A DNA stretch of 64,000 nt from Endomychus coccineus (GCA_958510875.1 OY294068.1:192968315-193032314), one strand, 5' to 3'. Numbered from the stretch's first letter, positions 1 to 12,444 are shown. A program made the numbers and translations. The notes: generated from the sequence alone by a model not told the origin.

Positions 1-2
1 CG

Positions 3-1052
3 ACTGAAAGTGATACCTATTTGAATACTGAAAACCTAGTTACAAATACATCTATAACCAATGATACTGTGAATACACCAAGAATCTCGATCAATATACC
101 AATAACAGCTACTGTTTCTGTCCCTTCCCAAGTGCCAGTTTCTACATTAAAAAATATTACGCAGAGCTGTGGTGAGATAACTCCTGAAAAGTCTGTTGAA
201 CCAACAGGAATAGCAGGATGTTCTACGTGGAAGTCACATACAAATGTTAAAGACAGCTACTATGAAACTAAAGAACAAGAAGGAATTAAAATCCCTACGC
301 CTCTTAAAAAAATTTTGGTGCTTCCAAGAACACCTGAAAAGACGACTTCGAAAAGAAAGCGAACAGTTTACCCAGCCGTGGTTTCTTCTAGCAAATATAG
401 GGAATGTTATGAATATGCCGGTAAAAAATTGGAGAAAAAGACAAAAACAAATCTTGCAAAAAAAAGTGAAAACCAAGGGGAGGAAGACTTAATTCCTGCA
501 ACAATTACAAAAAATGCTACACCCAAGAGTACAATTCTGACTCCTCCAACTCTTCAATAGACCTAGCTTACGATGATGATGATATTGATTTAAGTGATAA
601 TGGTGAATTAGAGCTGCAAGTTGGAAAATATGCTATTATAAAATATAAAGAGAAGTATTACCCAGGTGAGAATATTAGAAGCTATCAGTTGATTGTAGGA
701 ATGCTTGTTGGCAATCAAGATGCAAACAGATTTACTTTTGTATATTTTGTTAACGAAATAATTAGCATTCCTGCAATATAATCCTTTCCACATTTCCTAT
801 TATATAATAGAAAAGACAGAAAGTGGCATTAAAATAATATTTTGTTCTCTTGTAGGGTTGATAATGAAATACGACAACGATGGTGCTGAAATCCGGTCTA
901 TGGATAGCGCTGGTGTGGGATCGTGGAAGTGGCCAGAAAAAGAAGACATTTTGTATTATTTTAGAAACGACATTGTCCGTATAATTGCAGATCCAGTAGC
1001 AAAAAATAGAAGAGGGTTTTATACTGTCCCTGAAATGGATAACTATGAATAA
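3..1052 (+). pseudogene. 3' part of a pogo/Tigger/jerky-like DDE transposase, spliced, one frameshift
   Basis: The reading frame is already open at the window edge, so the 5' part lies outside. Seen: a basic segment with the pattern IPTPLKKILVLPRTPEK then KRKRTVYPAVVSSSKYRE, then an acidic Asp/Ser tract, then GKYAIIKYKEKYYPG, and finally GSWKWPEKEDILYYF and RRGFYTVPEM before the TAA stop at 1050-1052. This order resembles the C-terminal tail of insect jerky/Tigger-type transposases (family knowledge from memory). The frame changes once, somewhere between about 470 and 557; a single lost base near 486-492 would explain it. A clean intron fits at 666-855: CCAG|GTGAGA at the donor, TTTTGTTCTCTTGTAG at the acceptor, phase 1, joining YYPG to LIMKYD. 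The catalytic DDE domain is not in the window. I infer a decayed element copy; an assembly indel in a domesticated gene is the alternative. Confidence 0.6.
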
Positions 1053-1073
1053 TAATGTCTTCTTTATGAATAG

Positions 1074-1133
1074 TGTCCATTACTGGGACAATAAATGTCC
1101 AATACCCAAACAAAGGTGTCCACTACTGGGACA
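1074..1133. repeat. Three phased TGTCC motifs just after the transposase stop
   Basis: TGTCC starts at 1074, 1096 and 1117, so spacing is 22 and 21 bp, about two helical turns. The first and third copies are the imperfect palindromes TGTCCATTACTGGGACA and TGTCCACTACTGGGACA; the middle copy is degenerate (TGTCCAATACCCAAACA). They begin 22 bp after the stop codon. They could be subterminal transposase-binding sites or part of the element's inverted repeat; the matching 5' end is outside the window. Confidence 0.55.
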
Positions 1134-2825
1134 AATGAGTTATTTTTTTTTAAATATAAATAAACATGAAATCAAATATTTGTTTAATTTTACAGTAAAC
1201 AGTTCGAATCTACTTTAATTTACCTATCTATTGAGTTCACCAAAGTTGTATACACTCAACTATTAAATTCACCAGTCCATTTCCAATTTGAAAAATTGTC
1301 TTGGGTTTCCATTTTTAGCACATTCACCCTACTCCCATCAACTATGTTAATTACGTATAGCATCAATATTCAATAAACAGATATTTAATATTTCCTAATT
1401 GCAACTTGCAATATGTAAACAGCAAATATTGTTTTGATATATATATATTTTTGTCCAGATTAGGCTAACTGACATCCAAGCTGATCGGACTAGGGAGAAA
1501 CCGCATTGTTTTTAAATTGTTTATTTATTTCACGTGACGCATGCGCCCATTTACAAGAAGACCAATAATGCTCTTGTACAATGTACATTCACCAATTATC
1601 AGTTCGCGGTTTATGTTGAACACGGTGCGATGTGAAAGTACCACGGTTTATTTATTCGCAACGTGCTAGGCCAATGTATGGAATTATAATTGATGTATGT
1701 TTAATTCAATTTAAATCAGCTTAAAGTAATAATTACGAATTAAGTTATCCCAAATGATACGTTGGATTCATGAACGAAATATCACAAGTAACTCGGTTGG
1801 TATATTTTGTAATTTTTGCTTCAAGCTTGATGGTTATTTCAAGGAGATCATTTAGAGATTGTTGATTTTTATATTCCAGTATTTGAAGATATGTATTATG
1901 TGTTCATACGCTTACTAAAAATTAACACATTACACCAGAAGATCGAGCCTCGAATATTTTCATTGAATATTTAACGAATGACTTTGGATTATGTATACTA
2001 CATAGTTAATATAAATTGATCGAGTAAAAAAGGAGCATGATAGTGTCCACCTCTGTTATTCATCTATTCATCTATTTTTTGATATTCCACATAGAATTTC
2101 TATAGCTATGGTCTCGGCGTTTTAATAGTGTAAATTTAATTTGAACTTTCTAAAGAAATAAAACTCGAATTTACAATGGAATTTTTTACAAAAATTTATG
2201 CTTAGAAATATTCCACTACGTTCTACGCTGTGTCATTATCAAAGTGTAGGATCAAATCAACTACAAAATTTAATAAAAGTTTTCATGCGTCTAAAAAAGC
2301 CATAGTCATACAACCTGTTGGATTCAAGGAACTTTTTGTGCGTATATTAACCAAATAATGAATTTATCTCTATAGATTCGGCGTTTACTTGAAGTAAATA
2401 ATTTTTTTTTATAATATCTTTATAATCAAATGAAACGAATTTCAATATTCAAACGTCACTGTGTGACAAACATTACTGCCAGCAATTAAATTTTGTAGCT
2501 CTTGTAAATTCAAATTTGTTATTTATTTCGTTTTCTACATATTTATTTCACTTACCATACGTAATATAATTGAAGTATTCGAATTATTGTTCTTTAAAAA
2601 ATTGAACCTGTTTCTGTGGCCGAAGAATTAGGTACCTATTGGTATTGGTTTTGATGGTAGCCGGCTTCAATAAAAAGTTCAGTGCACATAGCCAAAGACT
2701 ATAAACTATCACCTGCTACATTTTCAGCGGGCATTTGAATTACTCGTTGCTTGATAGAATCCTAAGATTTTCTTTACTCTTAGGTCTTTCATGTTATTCG
2801 CCTAGCCAGATTAGCCTGGCTCGAA
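1134..2825. other. AT-rich non-coding stretch
   Basis: No open frame with protein-like composition, no RNA gene and no clear repeat boundary seen on either strand. A few short A/T runs only. Confidence 0.5.
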
Positions 2826-3430
2826 TGAGCAAAGGACTTCACAGAGAAAGTGGGTTGACAACTCCACTTTGTCTCCGTTAAGGATCACCTTGGTATCCCT
2901 GACAATCCTCGAGGAAGCAGGGACGTTTCAGTGCGTTGAGTGCCAATTCACTGTCTGAACAGATCCAGATGGTCTCAGTTACATTAATACAGGCAAGCAG
3001 CTTCTCCGCACAAATGTAGACAACAAGCACTCAGCTTGGAAGACGGTGTTGATATTCCCATTCGCACGGACTACCCATAAATAAATGTAGGAGTGCCAAA
3101 GACTACTCCGACTTTTGTGCATGTTCTGAACCCTTCCGTGTGCCGCACATTCCGCTCTCGATGAGATGACAAACCTAAATTTGTGCTCCTCAAACCACAG
3201 GGCATTGATTGGGTACTGTGGTTTTAGCATAAGCCTTTCAGACTGCCCCCTAAAAAGACGTATCCATCTGTACTCCATATCTTTAGGGAACCATTACAGC
3301 TAAGCCTGTAGATGTAGAGCGCCATCATTGTAAGATTCCTCATCGTCAGTGATAGGGGTGGCACGCCCAGCGGGGTCCTCAATGCTCTTCCTCGTGGATG
3401 TAATGCCTCTGAGTAAGAGCCTAGGTATAA
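2826..3430 (-). mobile_element. LINE fragment (RT C-terminus to RNase H), decayed
   Basis: Aligns by eye along its length with the better preserved minus-strand LINE at 14.4-15.6 kb: shared blocks include GGTATCCCTGACAA, CTTCTCCGCACA, CCCATTCGCACGGA, GCTAAGCCTGTAGA and CTCTTCCTCGTGGATGTA. By that alignment it covers the RNase H domain and the segment after the reverse transcriptase. Many stops and indels; no intact ORF. 3' end is to the left. Clade not resolved beyond R1/Jockey/I-type with RNase H. Confidence 0.65.
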
Positions 3431-4400
3431 AAAAGGAATTAGCTGTACGTCTTGGAATTAGTCAGAGTTTTGTGATGATATTATATTTAAAGAAGACAAA
3501 CTGATATTCATTGATTTTTACAAGATTCGATTGAACAGTCTGATCATCAGATAGATTTTTGCCAATCCTCTTCGCATCTATTTGGAGAATTAATCTAGGT
3601 GGGCAACATACCCACAGCTACTAATGCTAATTGAATGATGATTGGCTCTTACCGGCTAAATTTAAGAATGATATGAAACTGTCAAACAATCTTGCAATCT
3701 CGCATACCCGCGCAGCAGAAAGATAGTGACTGATATGGATATCAGGCCACTCGAATATTGAGGTAAATGAGCCAGCAGATTCTCTATGCCAGGGAGGGTG
3801 CAACCTCAAAATTTATCGGACCAAAATTAATACTTGTTCCATCTGCAAGCTGTATTATCTTGGCCTGGAAGTAGAATTCTTCAGTGCTGACAATCCTCAC
3901 CAGGATTAGCCCACTCTAAAGCCTTTTTTTATAAGCCGTTCCAAGACAAAAGCTTAAACACTAGAGCAAAGCACCTACGTGCTCTAATTGATCCACACAC
4001 TGGACGTTGCTACTTAAATCAACATCTACAAAGCATTTAATTTAGGCTTCTCCTTTTTCCCTCTAGAATTCTGATTGTTATTTGTGATTATTTCATTATT
4101 GTTTATACCACGTAAAATGGGCGGGTTGATACTTAAGTCCTTGTTAGAACTATCTAATTAGTTTGTTTGAGTTATTTTTATCCAAGTATTTAATACGTCG
4201 CCGTCGCGTCGTTTCAATCGAAACATGTTGATAAACACATAGGTAATTCACGGTCTCTTACCGTCCTAACCATTATGGCAAATAGTATTTCGACAAAATT
4301 AAATTGCTCTGTGAAGAAATAGCTTATACCATCACCGCTCGAAGGACCAGTATTGTTAAAGAATTTGACGTAGTAAGAATGTGAAAACAAGCAGGCTCCT
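3431..4400. other. Non-coding, possible older LINE relics
   Basis: Slightly higher GC than the flanks and with short open frames, but I could not match any segment to a named domain. Nothing else seen. Confidence 0.35.
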
Positions 4401-4439
4401 GAATATTGATTTTCAAGAAATTATTACAGGCCGAACAGA

Positions 4440-5335
4440 TTTCCGCAAATTCACTGCAGCCTTCTGGTTGTGCAGACGGGCCTATTGGTCACAATTGGGG
4501 CCTCAGCCCAAACACCATAATGTGGATCAACGAAGCCATCCTTTAACCGAGGTTGACATACGCCTGGGTGATGTGGTAGAAAAGAATGGAGCTCAGGATG
4601 ACCAAATCACTCCTGGAGCATTTGAGAAAGCTCATCCTAGTTGCTGCCACGGAAGCTACGAAAAGTGCTACCACGGCCGCACTTCGAGCGCTGAAGAAGG
4701 TGGAACCAGTCCACCTGACTATAAAAGGTGCGGCAGCAAAATCTGTCCACAGACTTATATCAATAGGACTGTGGAAGGCAAACGGAAGACACACCTCCCT
4801 ACCAATAAGTGGTGAAACACAACCCGTCTACTCAATGATAATGGATGGGATGACACCATGATACACCTTTGATATGAAGTATCGTATAAGCATACCCCCA
4901 GAGAAGATTCGTTAAGCAGTAACCAATCAGCCTGCCAACCAATGGTGAAATCTGGTTCACTGAGAGAGCCACAAACAATGGGCAGGCGGGAGCAGTTATA
5001 TACCCCAAGCGCCCAGTATTTCTATACCTCTGTGCAAACACGCCACCATTCTCCTAGCGAAGATAATGACAATAATGTGTTCAAATAGCGCTGGAAGGAA
5101 GAATACAAATCCACATCAATATATGCATAGACAGCAAGGCAGCCCTTGCTTAACTGGGTAACGTTAGAATAACATCGAAGCTGTTGTGGGTGTGCATCAA
5201 CAAGCTATTCTGGGTCCCCGATCAATCTGGAATAAGGGGAAACGAAATAGCCGATGAGCTTGCAAAACTGGGTGCTTAGAACCCCTAATAGGTGAGCATC
5301 TCGAAGAGTAACATCAAAGAGATGATGATGATGGA
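4440..5335 (+). mobile_element. LINE fragment: post-RT region and RNase H, decayed
   Basis: Plus-strand translation gives, in shifting frames, GLRPNTIMWINEAIL then a block with TAALRALKKVEPVHLTIKGAA, which is typical of the region after RT in R1/Jockey/I-type LINEs. It is followed by RNase H pieces: EIWFTERATNNGQAGAVIY (the position of the YTDGS motif), INICIDSKAALA (the second Asp) and WVPDQSGIRGNEIADELAK (the final Asp region). Several stops and frameshifts. A (GAT)n run near 5320-5333 could be its 3' tail, which would mean the C-terminal zinc segment is missing. Confidence 0.7.
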
Positions 5336-5700
5336 GGATCATAAAACAACACGCGTAACACTGATCCCCCCAAGACGCACAGCATTCTCGGGAGAGCTAC
5401 GTGACACAGGAAATCCAGAAACTAGATACGAAGATGGTGTTAGACCTCTCCAGGGCATTAGCCACCTACCTGTTCCCGACTGGGAGTTGAGTAAGTGGCT
5501 GTGTGATCACCTCGGGCACATCCCGCCTACCTCTGAAGTCAGGTAAACACCCTCGACTGGCAACCACTTCACTAGGACCTCACCTGGGGAAGAATGGTGA
5601 ACACTATCGGGTGAGCACTGCTCCACTAGGTGACACTGTCGTGTGGGTACTGCCCTTTGGTTGCTTGGTGAACACTCGTCGGCCTAGGCATTAAGGGACC
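5336..5700. other. GC-richer block, unidentified
   Basis: Composition is clearly more GC-rich than the surroundings and an 84-codon open frame lies on the plus strand at 5292-5546, but I recognise no domain. It abuts the LINE above and may be part of the same or another element. Confidence 0.3.
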
Positions 5701-6690
5701 GCCCCCTTGATTAATATTTAAAAAAATACAGATTCCCAACGACATAAAAATCAATTCTAAATCTCGATTTTTCGATGAATTTCCTTCAACTGATTACTTA
5801 CACTTTTTTTACTTCAAATTCACAATTCGAAGGTCTGCATCTTTCAAGCTATACATGCAACGTAAGAAGAAATCAAACTGAAACTTCAAAAATGATGCAA
5901 TTCTCTTTACCGCAACATATTCATATGATAACAGATCACTTTATCATTTAATGTGGCCTCTATTTATGTATGGCTATTGTCGTGCGTCATACTGAGCTAA
6001 TAATAAATATAATTGAACAATGTACAACGTAACATGCAAATTAATATAATGTTGAGGTGCCATATTTTCTGTTTGTATTTTCAATTTAATATATGATAGA
6101 AAAGAACTGACAAAGCAATTCTGACTAATGACCGGAATTGAATGATGGTTGTAAATCCCGTTGTGGCTTCATTTATATTCTTTTAACGAAATAAGCCACT
6201 TTGAAAAAAGTCACTGTGTGACGAAGCAATTATCGTCATCAATTACACCTTGCAGTTCGTGTAAATTGAAATTTTTGTTTAATTTCATTATATACCATAT
6301 TTAGAAAAAAAAATTAGATAAGTACCTTCTTCAAATCTTACGGATTTTAAACATGTTTTAACTAAGAGCGAAATGATATATAAATGACTAAAAAATCGGA
6401 GGTGGAAGCCGTTACTTTGTGGTAATATATCATATTGATATATTAAAACAAAGTAATAGGTATTTTACACTACTGAGTATTTTTCTACTGTTGCTCGAAC
6501 AATTTTAGAAAACAATCATGAAAAAAGTAATTTTATTCAAATAATAAATTATAACACATAAAAGCGACATTTAAAACTGGTGTCCTGAGATAGTATTGGA
6601 TACTTGGATAAAGATGTAGAATCTGCAATAACAAAAACAAAATAATTAACTTAATTAAAGATAATATCATTAAAGCTACTAATAATATAA
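5701..6690. other. AT-rich non-coding stretch
   Basis: No supported gene, RNA or repeat. Confidence 0.45.
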
Positions 6691-6699
6691 AAGTTAATA

Positions 6700-7235
6700 A
6701 CATGAATAAAAAACGTAAATGTTGGATAACTACAGGACTAGTCAAATCTAAAAATAAATAAGATAATTTGTTGTTATTGATTTAACAAAATTGTACAGAT
6801 GCTGTCTTAAGAACCCAATATAATGCTAATAATCATAATGAAAAAAAACGGAATCATAAAAGGATTATTGATTTAAACCAGAGCTGCACAAAAAAATCTC
6901 TGGAAAACGATGAATAGATTCATTGAAAAAACTAATATCAAAATTAAAGACCAAGTGGAAGTATGAAGATATTTTTATTGTCTTTAATAATTTTTTTTTC
7001 AAATATAGGTTAAACATTGGCATATAAAATTACTGCCAATGAAACATACAAACCTAAAGCCACGTTAATTCCATATTTATATTACTTACAAACAAATTTG
7101 AGATAATGAAGAACTGAAGGTAAATAAAAAAATTATCCACTGGAATTCATGGTATAAAAGCTGAAACCTTTAAGCATATTGCTGACTATGTAGCTGAACC
7201 GTTATCCTATATTATTACCTTGATATTTCAGTTAA
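6700..7235 (+). mobile_element. CR1/Jockey-like LINE fragment, decayed
   Basis: Short in-order peptide blocks in different plus-strand frames: RKCWITTGLVKSKNK (the W-I-T-x-G-L signature of the segment between endonuclease and RT), LWKTMNRFIEKTNIKIKDQ, and GIHGIKAETFKHIADYVAEPLSYII (RT domain, the D-G-I-x-A-E-x-L-K block). These are the expected order and spacing for a non-LTR retrotransposon, but stops and deletions break every frame and the rest of RT is absent. Confidence 0.6.
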
Positions 7236-8594
7236 GATACAGACATTACATTACGGTATCGATAGTATTGAAAACAGTAATTAATCAAACGATTTCAATT
7301 CAATCCGCAACGCATAGGGAATAAAACATGTTTGCGCGTGTATTGTTTATTTATTTGTGACATCTAATATAAGTACCTACTTTATATTCATTTTCAAATA
7401 CAATGAGTGAAAGTGTTCGAGCTAATCACTGATATAAATAACGCTAACATAGAAACGCTATAATTCATCGATTTACGCAATAATTGATTGTTTCAATTTG
7501 TTTGTTGCTTTGGAATCGAAGTATTGTTTGAGTATTGAGTAGATCTTCATCTATTTTTTTTATCTATCTTATGATGGAATATTTTTCCTTCAGACGCTTC
7601 TTAGATTTACGTCGTTTAATTTCGTTTAAAAATTTGAGACTTAAAAAAAGACATTCGCTCATAACTTAAGTTTGAAGAATGATAGCGACTTACGGTTTGT
7701 GTCAATAAAAAATATAGCATTCTATTCAATTTTTCATGGAAAATTGAATAATTAATTAAAGTATTCAAATAAGGCTATCTGGCGGTTCTGTTTACAATAC
7801 CTTGAAAGCAAAACCAAGTTCGCTAAAATCGGTTAATGTATCGTACTTTTTCTGCGATAAGACTACCTCCCCCCCCCCCCATCGTTATTTCAAGAGTTCA
7901 GTTGGAATGTCATATACATAACTTTTATAGTTTTTATAGAGGAATCCGAAACCGATCCACAAAACTTCCCTTCACTATTGATTTTATTAAATTTTAATTT
8001 TTCGATTTTGTTCTAGCGGGGAAATGGAGAGTGGAAAATGTTTCAAACAAACTTCTCGGGGTCACTTTTGTAACGAATATTTTCCTCCGAAAGCTGTTCA
8101 AGAAACAGTTTCTCCAGATACAGCTGGTTATCGACCTTAGTGGGACACCCGGTATATTTAAGAATATATGTTTGAATATGTAATTCAAATCTGACAATGT
8201 TCTGAACATTGCACGTTAATCGAATACCCAACAATTTTGTTGGGAAAAAAATCATTTATTCGAATTTTAAACAGAAATTAATTTTCATGATTCTAGTTAT
8301 GTTTTGACATAAAGAAACGATGATTCATCAGCAGATTAATTCCTAATACATAGGGAAGATTGGAAATATGTAGGGTGAATTATCACTGATTCATTGTTTA
8401 GCATTAATTAATTTTTATTCTGTATCGAGACAATTTTGTAATATTTCTTCTAAGCCATAGTTTGATAATTATTTAATAAATTAAAATTATACCAAGGTAG
8501 GTACTATCATATACATAAAATTATTATTATATTGAGATATCATAAAAATTCATCATCTACTGAATCTTTGTATCATGTCCAATTGTTTAATTTC
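7236..8594. other. AT-rich non-coding stretch with a C homopolymer
   Basis: A run of about 12 C lies near 7868-7880. The string GGGACACCCGGTATA near 8141-8155 resembles ends of a dispersed repeat seen again near 32525. No gene found. Confidence 0.4.
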
Positions 8595-9327
8595 GATTTC
8601 TGAATTTACATTATTGAATTAAAATAATGTACATAATTTTGATTCCTGAATGTATATTATTGAATTAAAATAATGTACATAATTTTGATTCCTGAATGTA
8701 TATTATTGAATTAAAATTATGTACATAATTTTCATTCACAAATATAAATTATTATCGAAATATAATTAATTAATAAAATTAAGTGCATAACTTTAATTCA
8801 ATAATATAAATCCAGGAATTGAAACAATGGACATTTTAATTTATACATTAATATTATGCTCATAATTTTGATTCCTGAATGTATATTATTGAATTAAAAT
8901 AATGTACATAATTTTGATTCCTGAATGTATATTATTGAATTAAAATTATGTACATAATTTTCATTCACAAATATAAATTATTATCGAAATATAATTAATT
9001 AATAAAATTAAGTGCTTAACTTTAATTCAATAATATAAATCCAGGAATTGAAACAATGAACATTTTAATTTATACATTAATATTATGCTCATAATTTTGA
9101 TTCCTGAATGTATATTATTGAATTAAAATAATGTACATAATTTTGATTCCTGAATGTATATTATTGAATTAAAATTATGTACATAATTTTCATTCACAAA
9201 TATAAATTATTATCGAAATATAATTAATTAATAAAATTAAGTGCATAACTTTAATTCAATAATATAAATCCAGGAATTGAAACAATGGACATTTTAATTT
9301 ATATATTAATATTATGCTCATAATTTC
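8595..9327. repeat. Nested tandem repeat: 3 x 229 bp, itself partly built from a 46 bp unit
   Basis: GATTCCTGAATGTATATTAT starts at 8641, 8870 and 9099, exactly 229 bp apart; the units differ at only a few positions (for example GTGCATAAC versus GTGCTTAAC). Inside each unit the first 46 bp is repeated (8641 and 8687), and a further diverged 46 bp copy precedes the array at 8595. The array ends abruptly at about 9327. Confidence 0.9.
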
Positions 9328-10640
9328 ATTTCCGAGTCGTTATTATATTATGTGACAATGTAAATGCTATTACGAATTGTTATTATACCGTTGAATAAAT
9401 TTAATTTCGGATGTTTCTTATCTTAAAACATAATGATAATAAGCCGAATTGAAATTTTATCTGGGTGTGGAATAAGTTAAATTTAAAATACATGTCTATA
9501 ATTGTAATTCATTGAATTAAATTACAACGCAATACGATTGTAATTTATTTCCATAAATTAATATCCTTGTGAGTAATTATTTTGTGGGACTTTTTCATTC
9601 TATATATTTTCTTTGTATTATTATAAAGCAAAAAGGCGTGCCATAGATCGTTTATAGTAGTAAACCGTTATATTCCTACTAAAATGTTGCCTCAGGTGTT
9701 TACAAAACGAAATGCGTCGCAACGACTCCATAATGGCACTTTTAGCAAATGTAATGTGAGAATTGAAAATTGATTTACTGCATGTCTGAAAGGAGATACC
9801 TGACAGTTCCATTTCCGTTTACCACTTAAAGTGCATAGCTTTACTTTTTAAATACAAACAAATATATTTGATTAGTGTGAAATGTGAAACTGGATCTTAA
9901 CGTCTTACAAAACAGATAACATTGTTCGAAAGATATATTATTTTATTACTTTTGTTGGAAGTAAATATATTTTCTAAGAAAATCACGTAGTTTATCACGT
10001 TTGAACCATTCGCTGCGTACTTTTCATTTGCATTGCAATCGAAGTGTTTCAGTGAATTTAAACGTAAGTAAATATTTCTTCCTTTTTTCTAGATCTGAGC
10101 CCAGGTCAACTAATTTGAGATCTTCATGGAGTGGTGAGTGATGTTATATTTTTTAGTGGAGATCGTAATTTTAAACTGTGAACATGTAACAACGCCCCTT
10201 GATGATAATAAAACGCATGAGATATAATTTATTACCTTACTTACTAACTTTGACCTAGTTTATTCCAAATGGTGATACATTTGACTGGAGCAAGCCCACA
10301 CAAGCACTAGCTAGCCCATTAGGTAGTGGTTGCAACTAGAGTTGCCACAATTGTTTCAAGTCCAGTATAGTATGAGAAAAGGTCTTGATGAGAAAAACAA
10401 TGTATGATATGAAACATGGACGTCCTAAAGGGAAGACAAGGGGGCACTCGCCCCCTTAGCTTTTGAAAGCTTTAACGAAATATTATAAATATTTAATATT
10501 TATAGCGCAAAAGCAAAATAGTAAAATAGTTATCAAGCACGTAAAAAAATTATAAATTATTATCTCACTGAGAACTGTGGAATTAATAAAACAGATTGGT
10601 CACTCGAAAACCCCCAAAAATTATTAGATACGTACAGGCT
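9328..10640. other. AT-rich non-coding stretch
   Basis: No supported gene. Short minus-strand open frames look random in composition. Confidence 0.4.
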
Positions 10641-10705
10641 GTCCCATTTTGGGTACTTTTGCGGGGTATCTCCTTTATCTTTAAGGATAGAGAGTTGCTG
10701 TTTTC

Positions 10706-11400
10706 GCGACACTGTGCTACTTTTTCGTGAAACTCAAGATGCCGTCAACAGAATTTTCATAGCCCTTTTAGTTTTTAAGATACAGGGCATTTCTGAAAAT
10801 GTTGCATTTTGTGACCCCCCTCGTATCTCCGTTATCCTTCAACTTATCGAAAAGGTAAAATAACATACCAATAGATTTTTTTCCGTAGAATGCAGTGGTG
10901 TAGATAACTTTTGTTACATATTTACTGTTTTTTAGTTATAAAGTAAACTTATGTTTTTTTAAATGGAACACCCTGTATATTTATAGACTATAAAATTTGT
11001 CTTTTTTTTACATTTTCAAAAATATATGATAATATAAATTTTTTTTCAGAAACACGCAAATAATTGACAATTTTCAGGAATTAAATACATATTTTAATAG
11101 TAGGCTATGGATAACAATATATAAATATACAGGGTGTTCCATTTAAAAAAACATAAGTATGCTTTATAACTCAAAAACACTAAATATGTAACAAAAGTTA
11201 TCTACACCACTGCATTCTACGGAAAAAAAAACTATTAGAATGTTATTTTACCTTTTCGATAAGTTGAAGGATAACGGAGATACGAGGGGGGTCACAAAAT
11301 GCAACATTTTCAGAAATGCCCTGTATCTTAAAAACTAAAAGAGCTATGAAAATTCTGTTGACGGCATCTTGAGTTTTACGAAAAAGTAGCACAGTGCCGC
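10706..11400. repeat. Foldback element, 281 bp arms, 133 bp spacer
   Basis: 10706-10986 and 11120-11400 are inverted copies with few mismatches; the outer ends read GCGACACTGTGCTAC and, on the complement, GCGGCACTGTGCTAC, and the inner ends both reach GGAACACCCTGTATATTTAT. The ACAGGGTGTTCC string at the inner ends is a common insect repeat terminus. No ORF inside. The stretch ACAGGCTGTCCCATTTTGGG at about 10635, just outside the left arm, may belong to a larger original element. Confidence 0.85.
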
Positions 11401-11593
11401 AGTATTTTTTTCTTTGATATTTTAATTCAAGTTTTTTCTTTGATATTAATTCAAGTTACACTTTTTGAGCGTGGTGACCGATAAGAAAACAATTTTTTTC
11501 TTTTATTGAATAAATGAGAAGTTAATATCGTTTAAAATATTTTTATTATCTTACAATACATGTAGGTTATTCAGGAATTTGTTATCATTGAAA

Positions 11594-12110
11594 CTATAGG
11601 CTTATGGTAACTGAATAACTGAAATAAGAGACATAAGTTTGAGACTTGATATCCTCTAAATATCTGGAAAATTCCGCGTCAATGGTGGTCCCATATTTTG
11701 TTGTGGATTCTTGTGGATCATTATTCATTTTCAAATTCAATTTTTCCGAAAGAAAAGTTGTCAACCGCTCTGATTTTTCATCAGCGAAGTTGATGTTGAA
11801 ATCGCCAGCCAAGATAAGTGGAAATTTATTACCATTTGTACCAAGTATTTTCGACCCTTCTTCAGTGTACTCCAGTAAAGTGCGTTGAATAAAATGCTCT
11901 ACCTCGTCCAATTTTGGATTCGGAGAAATGTAAATTGCTACCATGACTATGTGTAGGCCATTTCTAAGTTTGCATGAGCACGCACAAATATCTCCAACAA
12001 ATGAGCGCCTAACATTAACATCGCTAACGTGTGCAATATTTATTTCAATATTAGTTATATTATTATTATTTTGGTAACTAGCTACCACACCTTCTGGAAC
12101 AGTATCTCGT
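11594..12110 (-). pseudogene. Endonuclease/exonuclease/phosphatase-fold ORF of mobile-element origin, frameshifted
   Basis: A 164-codon minus-strand frame carries VAIYISPNPKLDEVEHFI, then FPLILAGDFNINFADEKSE (the G-D-F-N metal/phosphate-binding motif), then NNDPQESTTKYGTTIDAEFSRY. The end should carry a catalytic His; in this frame it reads FSYSVTISL, but the neighbouring frame over the same bases reads SYHKPIVS, so a small duplication-like indel (AGTTATTC/AGTTACC, about 11600-11615) has shifted the frame just before the His. The N-terminal catalytic Glu region is missing or upstream of the break. As I recall, insect ORFs with this STTKYGTTIDA pattern are mobile-element linked, possibly to Helitron-type elements; that assignment is inference. 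No helicase or Rep motif seen nearby. Confidence 0.6.
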
Positions 12111-12444
12111 TTGAATTGAACAATACAAGAAAGAGCTTAAACCACCGCCATCGTGTTCAACATCCTCGAAAACGGGGGGGGGGGGCACAGAGTCTCGTTA
12201 GGCTCTGAAATATTTTCATATTTTTCCGACTCACAGAAGCTACTAATGGTGAGACTGGGTGACCAATGATTCTTATGAAATCAAAAACGTTTTGCAGCAA
12301 GTCTCAGACAAACATCAACTGTACAAAGATATTCTGAAATAAAATCTTTAAATGACTGTACTATTAATAATGTCTTGACCCAGATATGAATTATATATAA
12401 ATTCCCGGGAAATAGGTCACACTAACACATATGGTTATTATTAT
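12111..12444. other. Non-coding with a G homopolymer
   Basis: A run of about 14 G lies near 12173-12186. On the minus strand this region leads into the endonuclease ORF but shows no clear domain. Confidence 0.35.
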
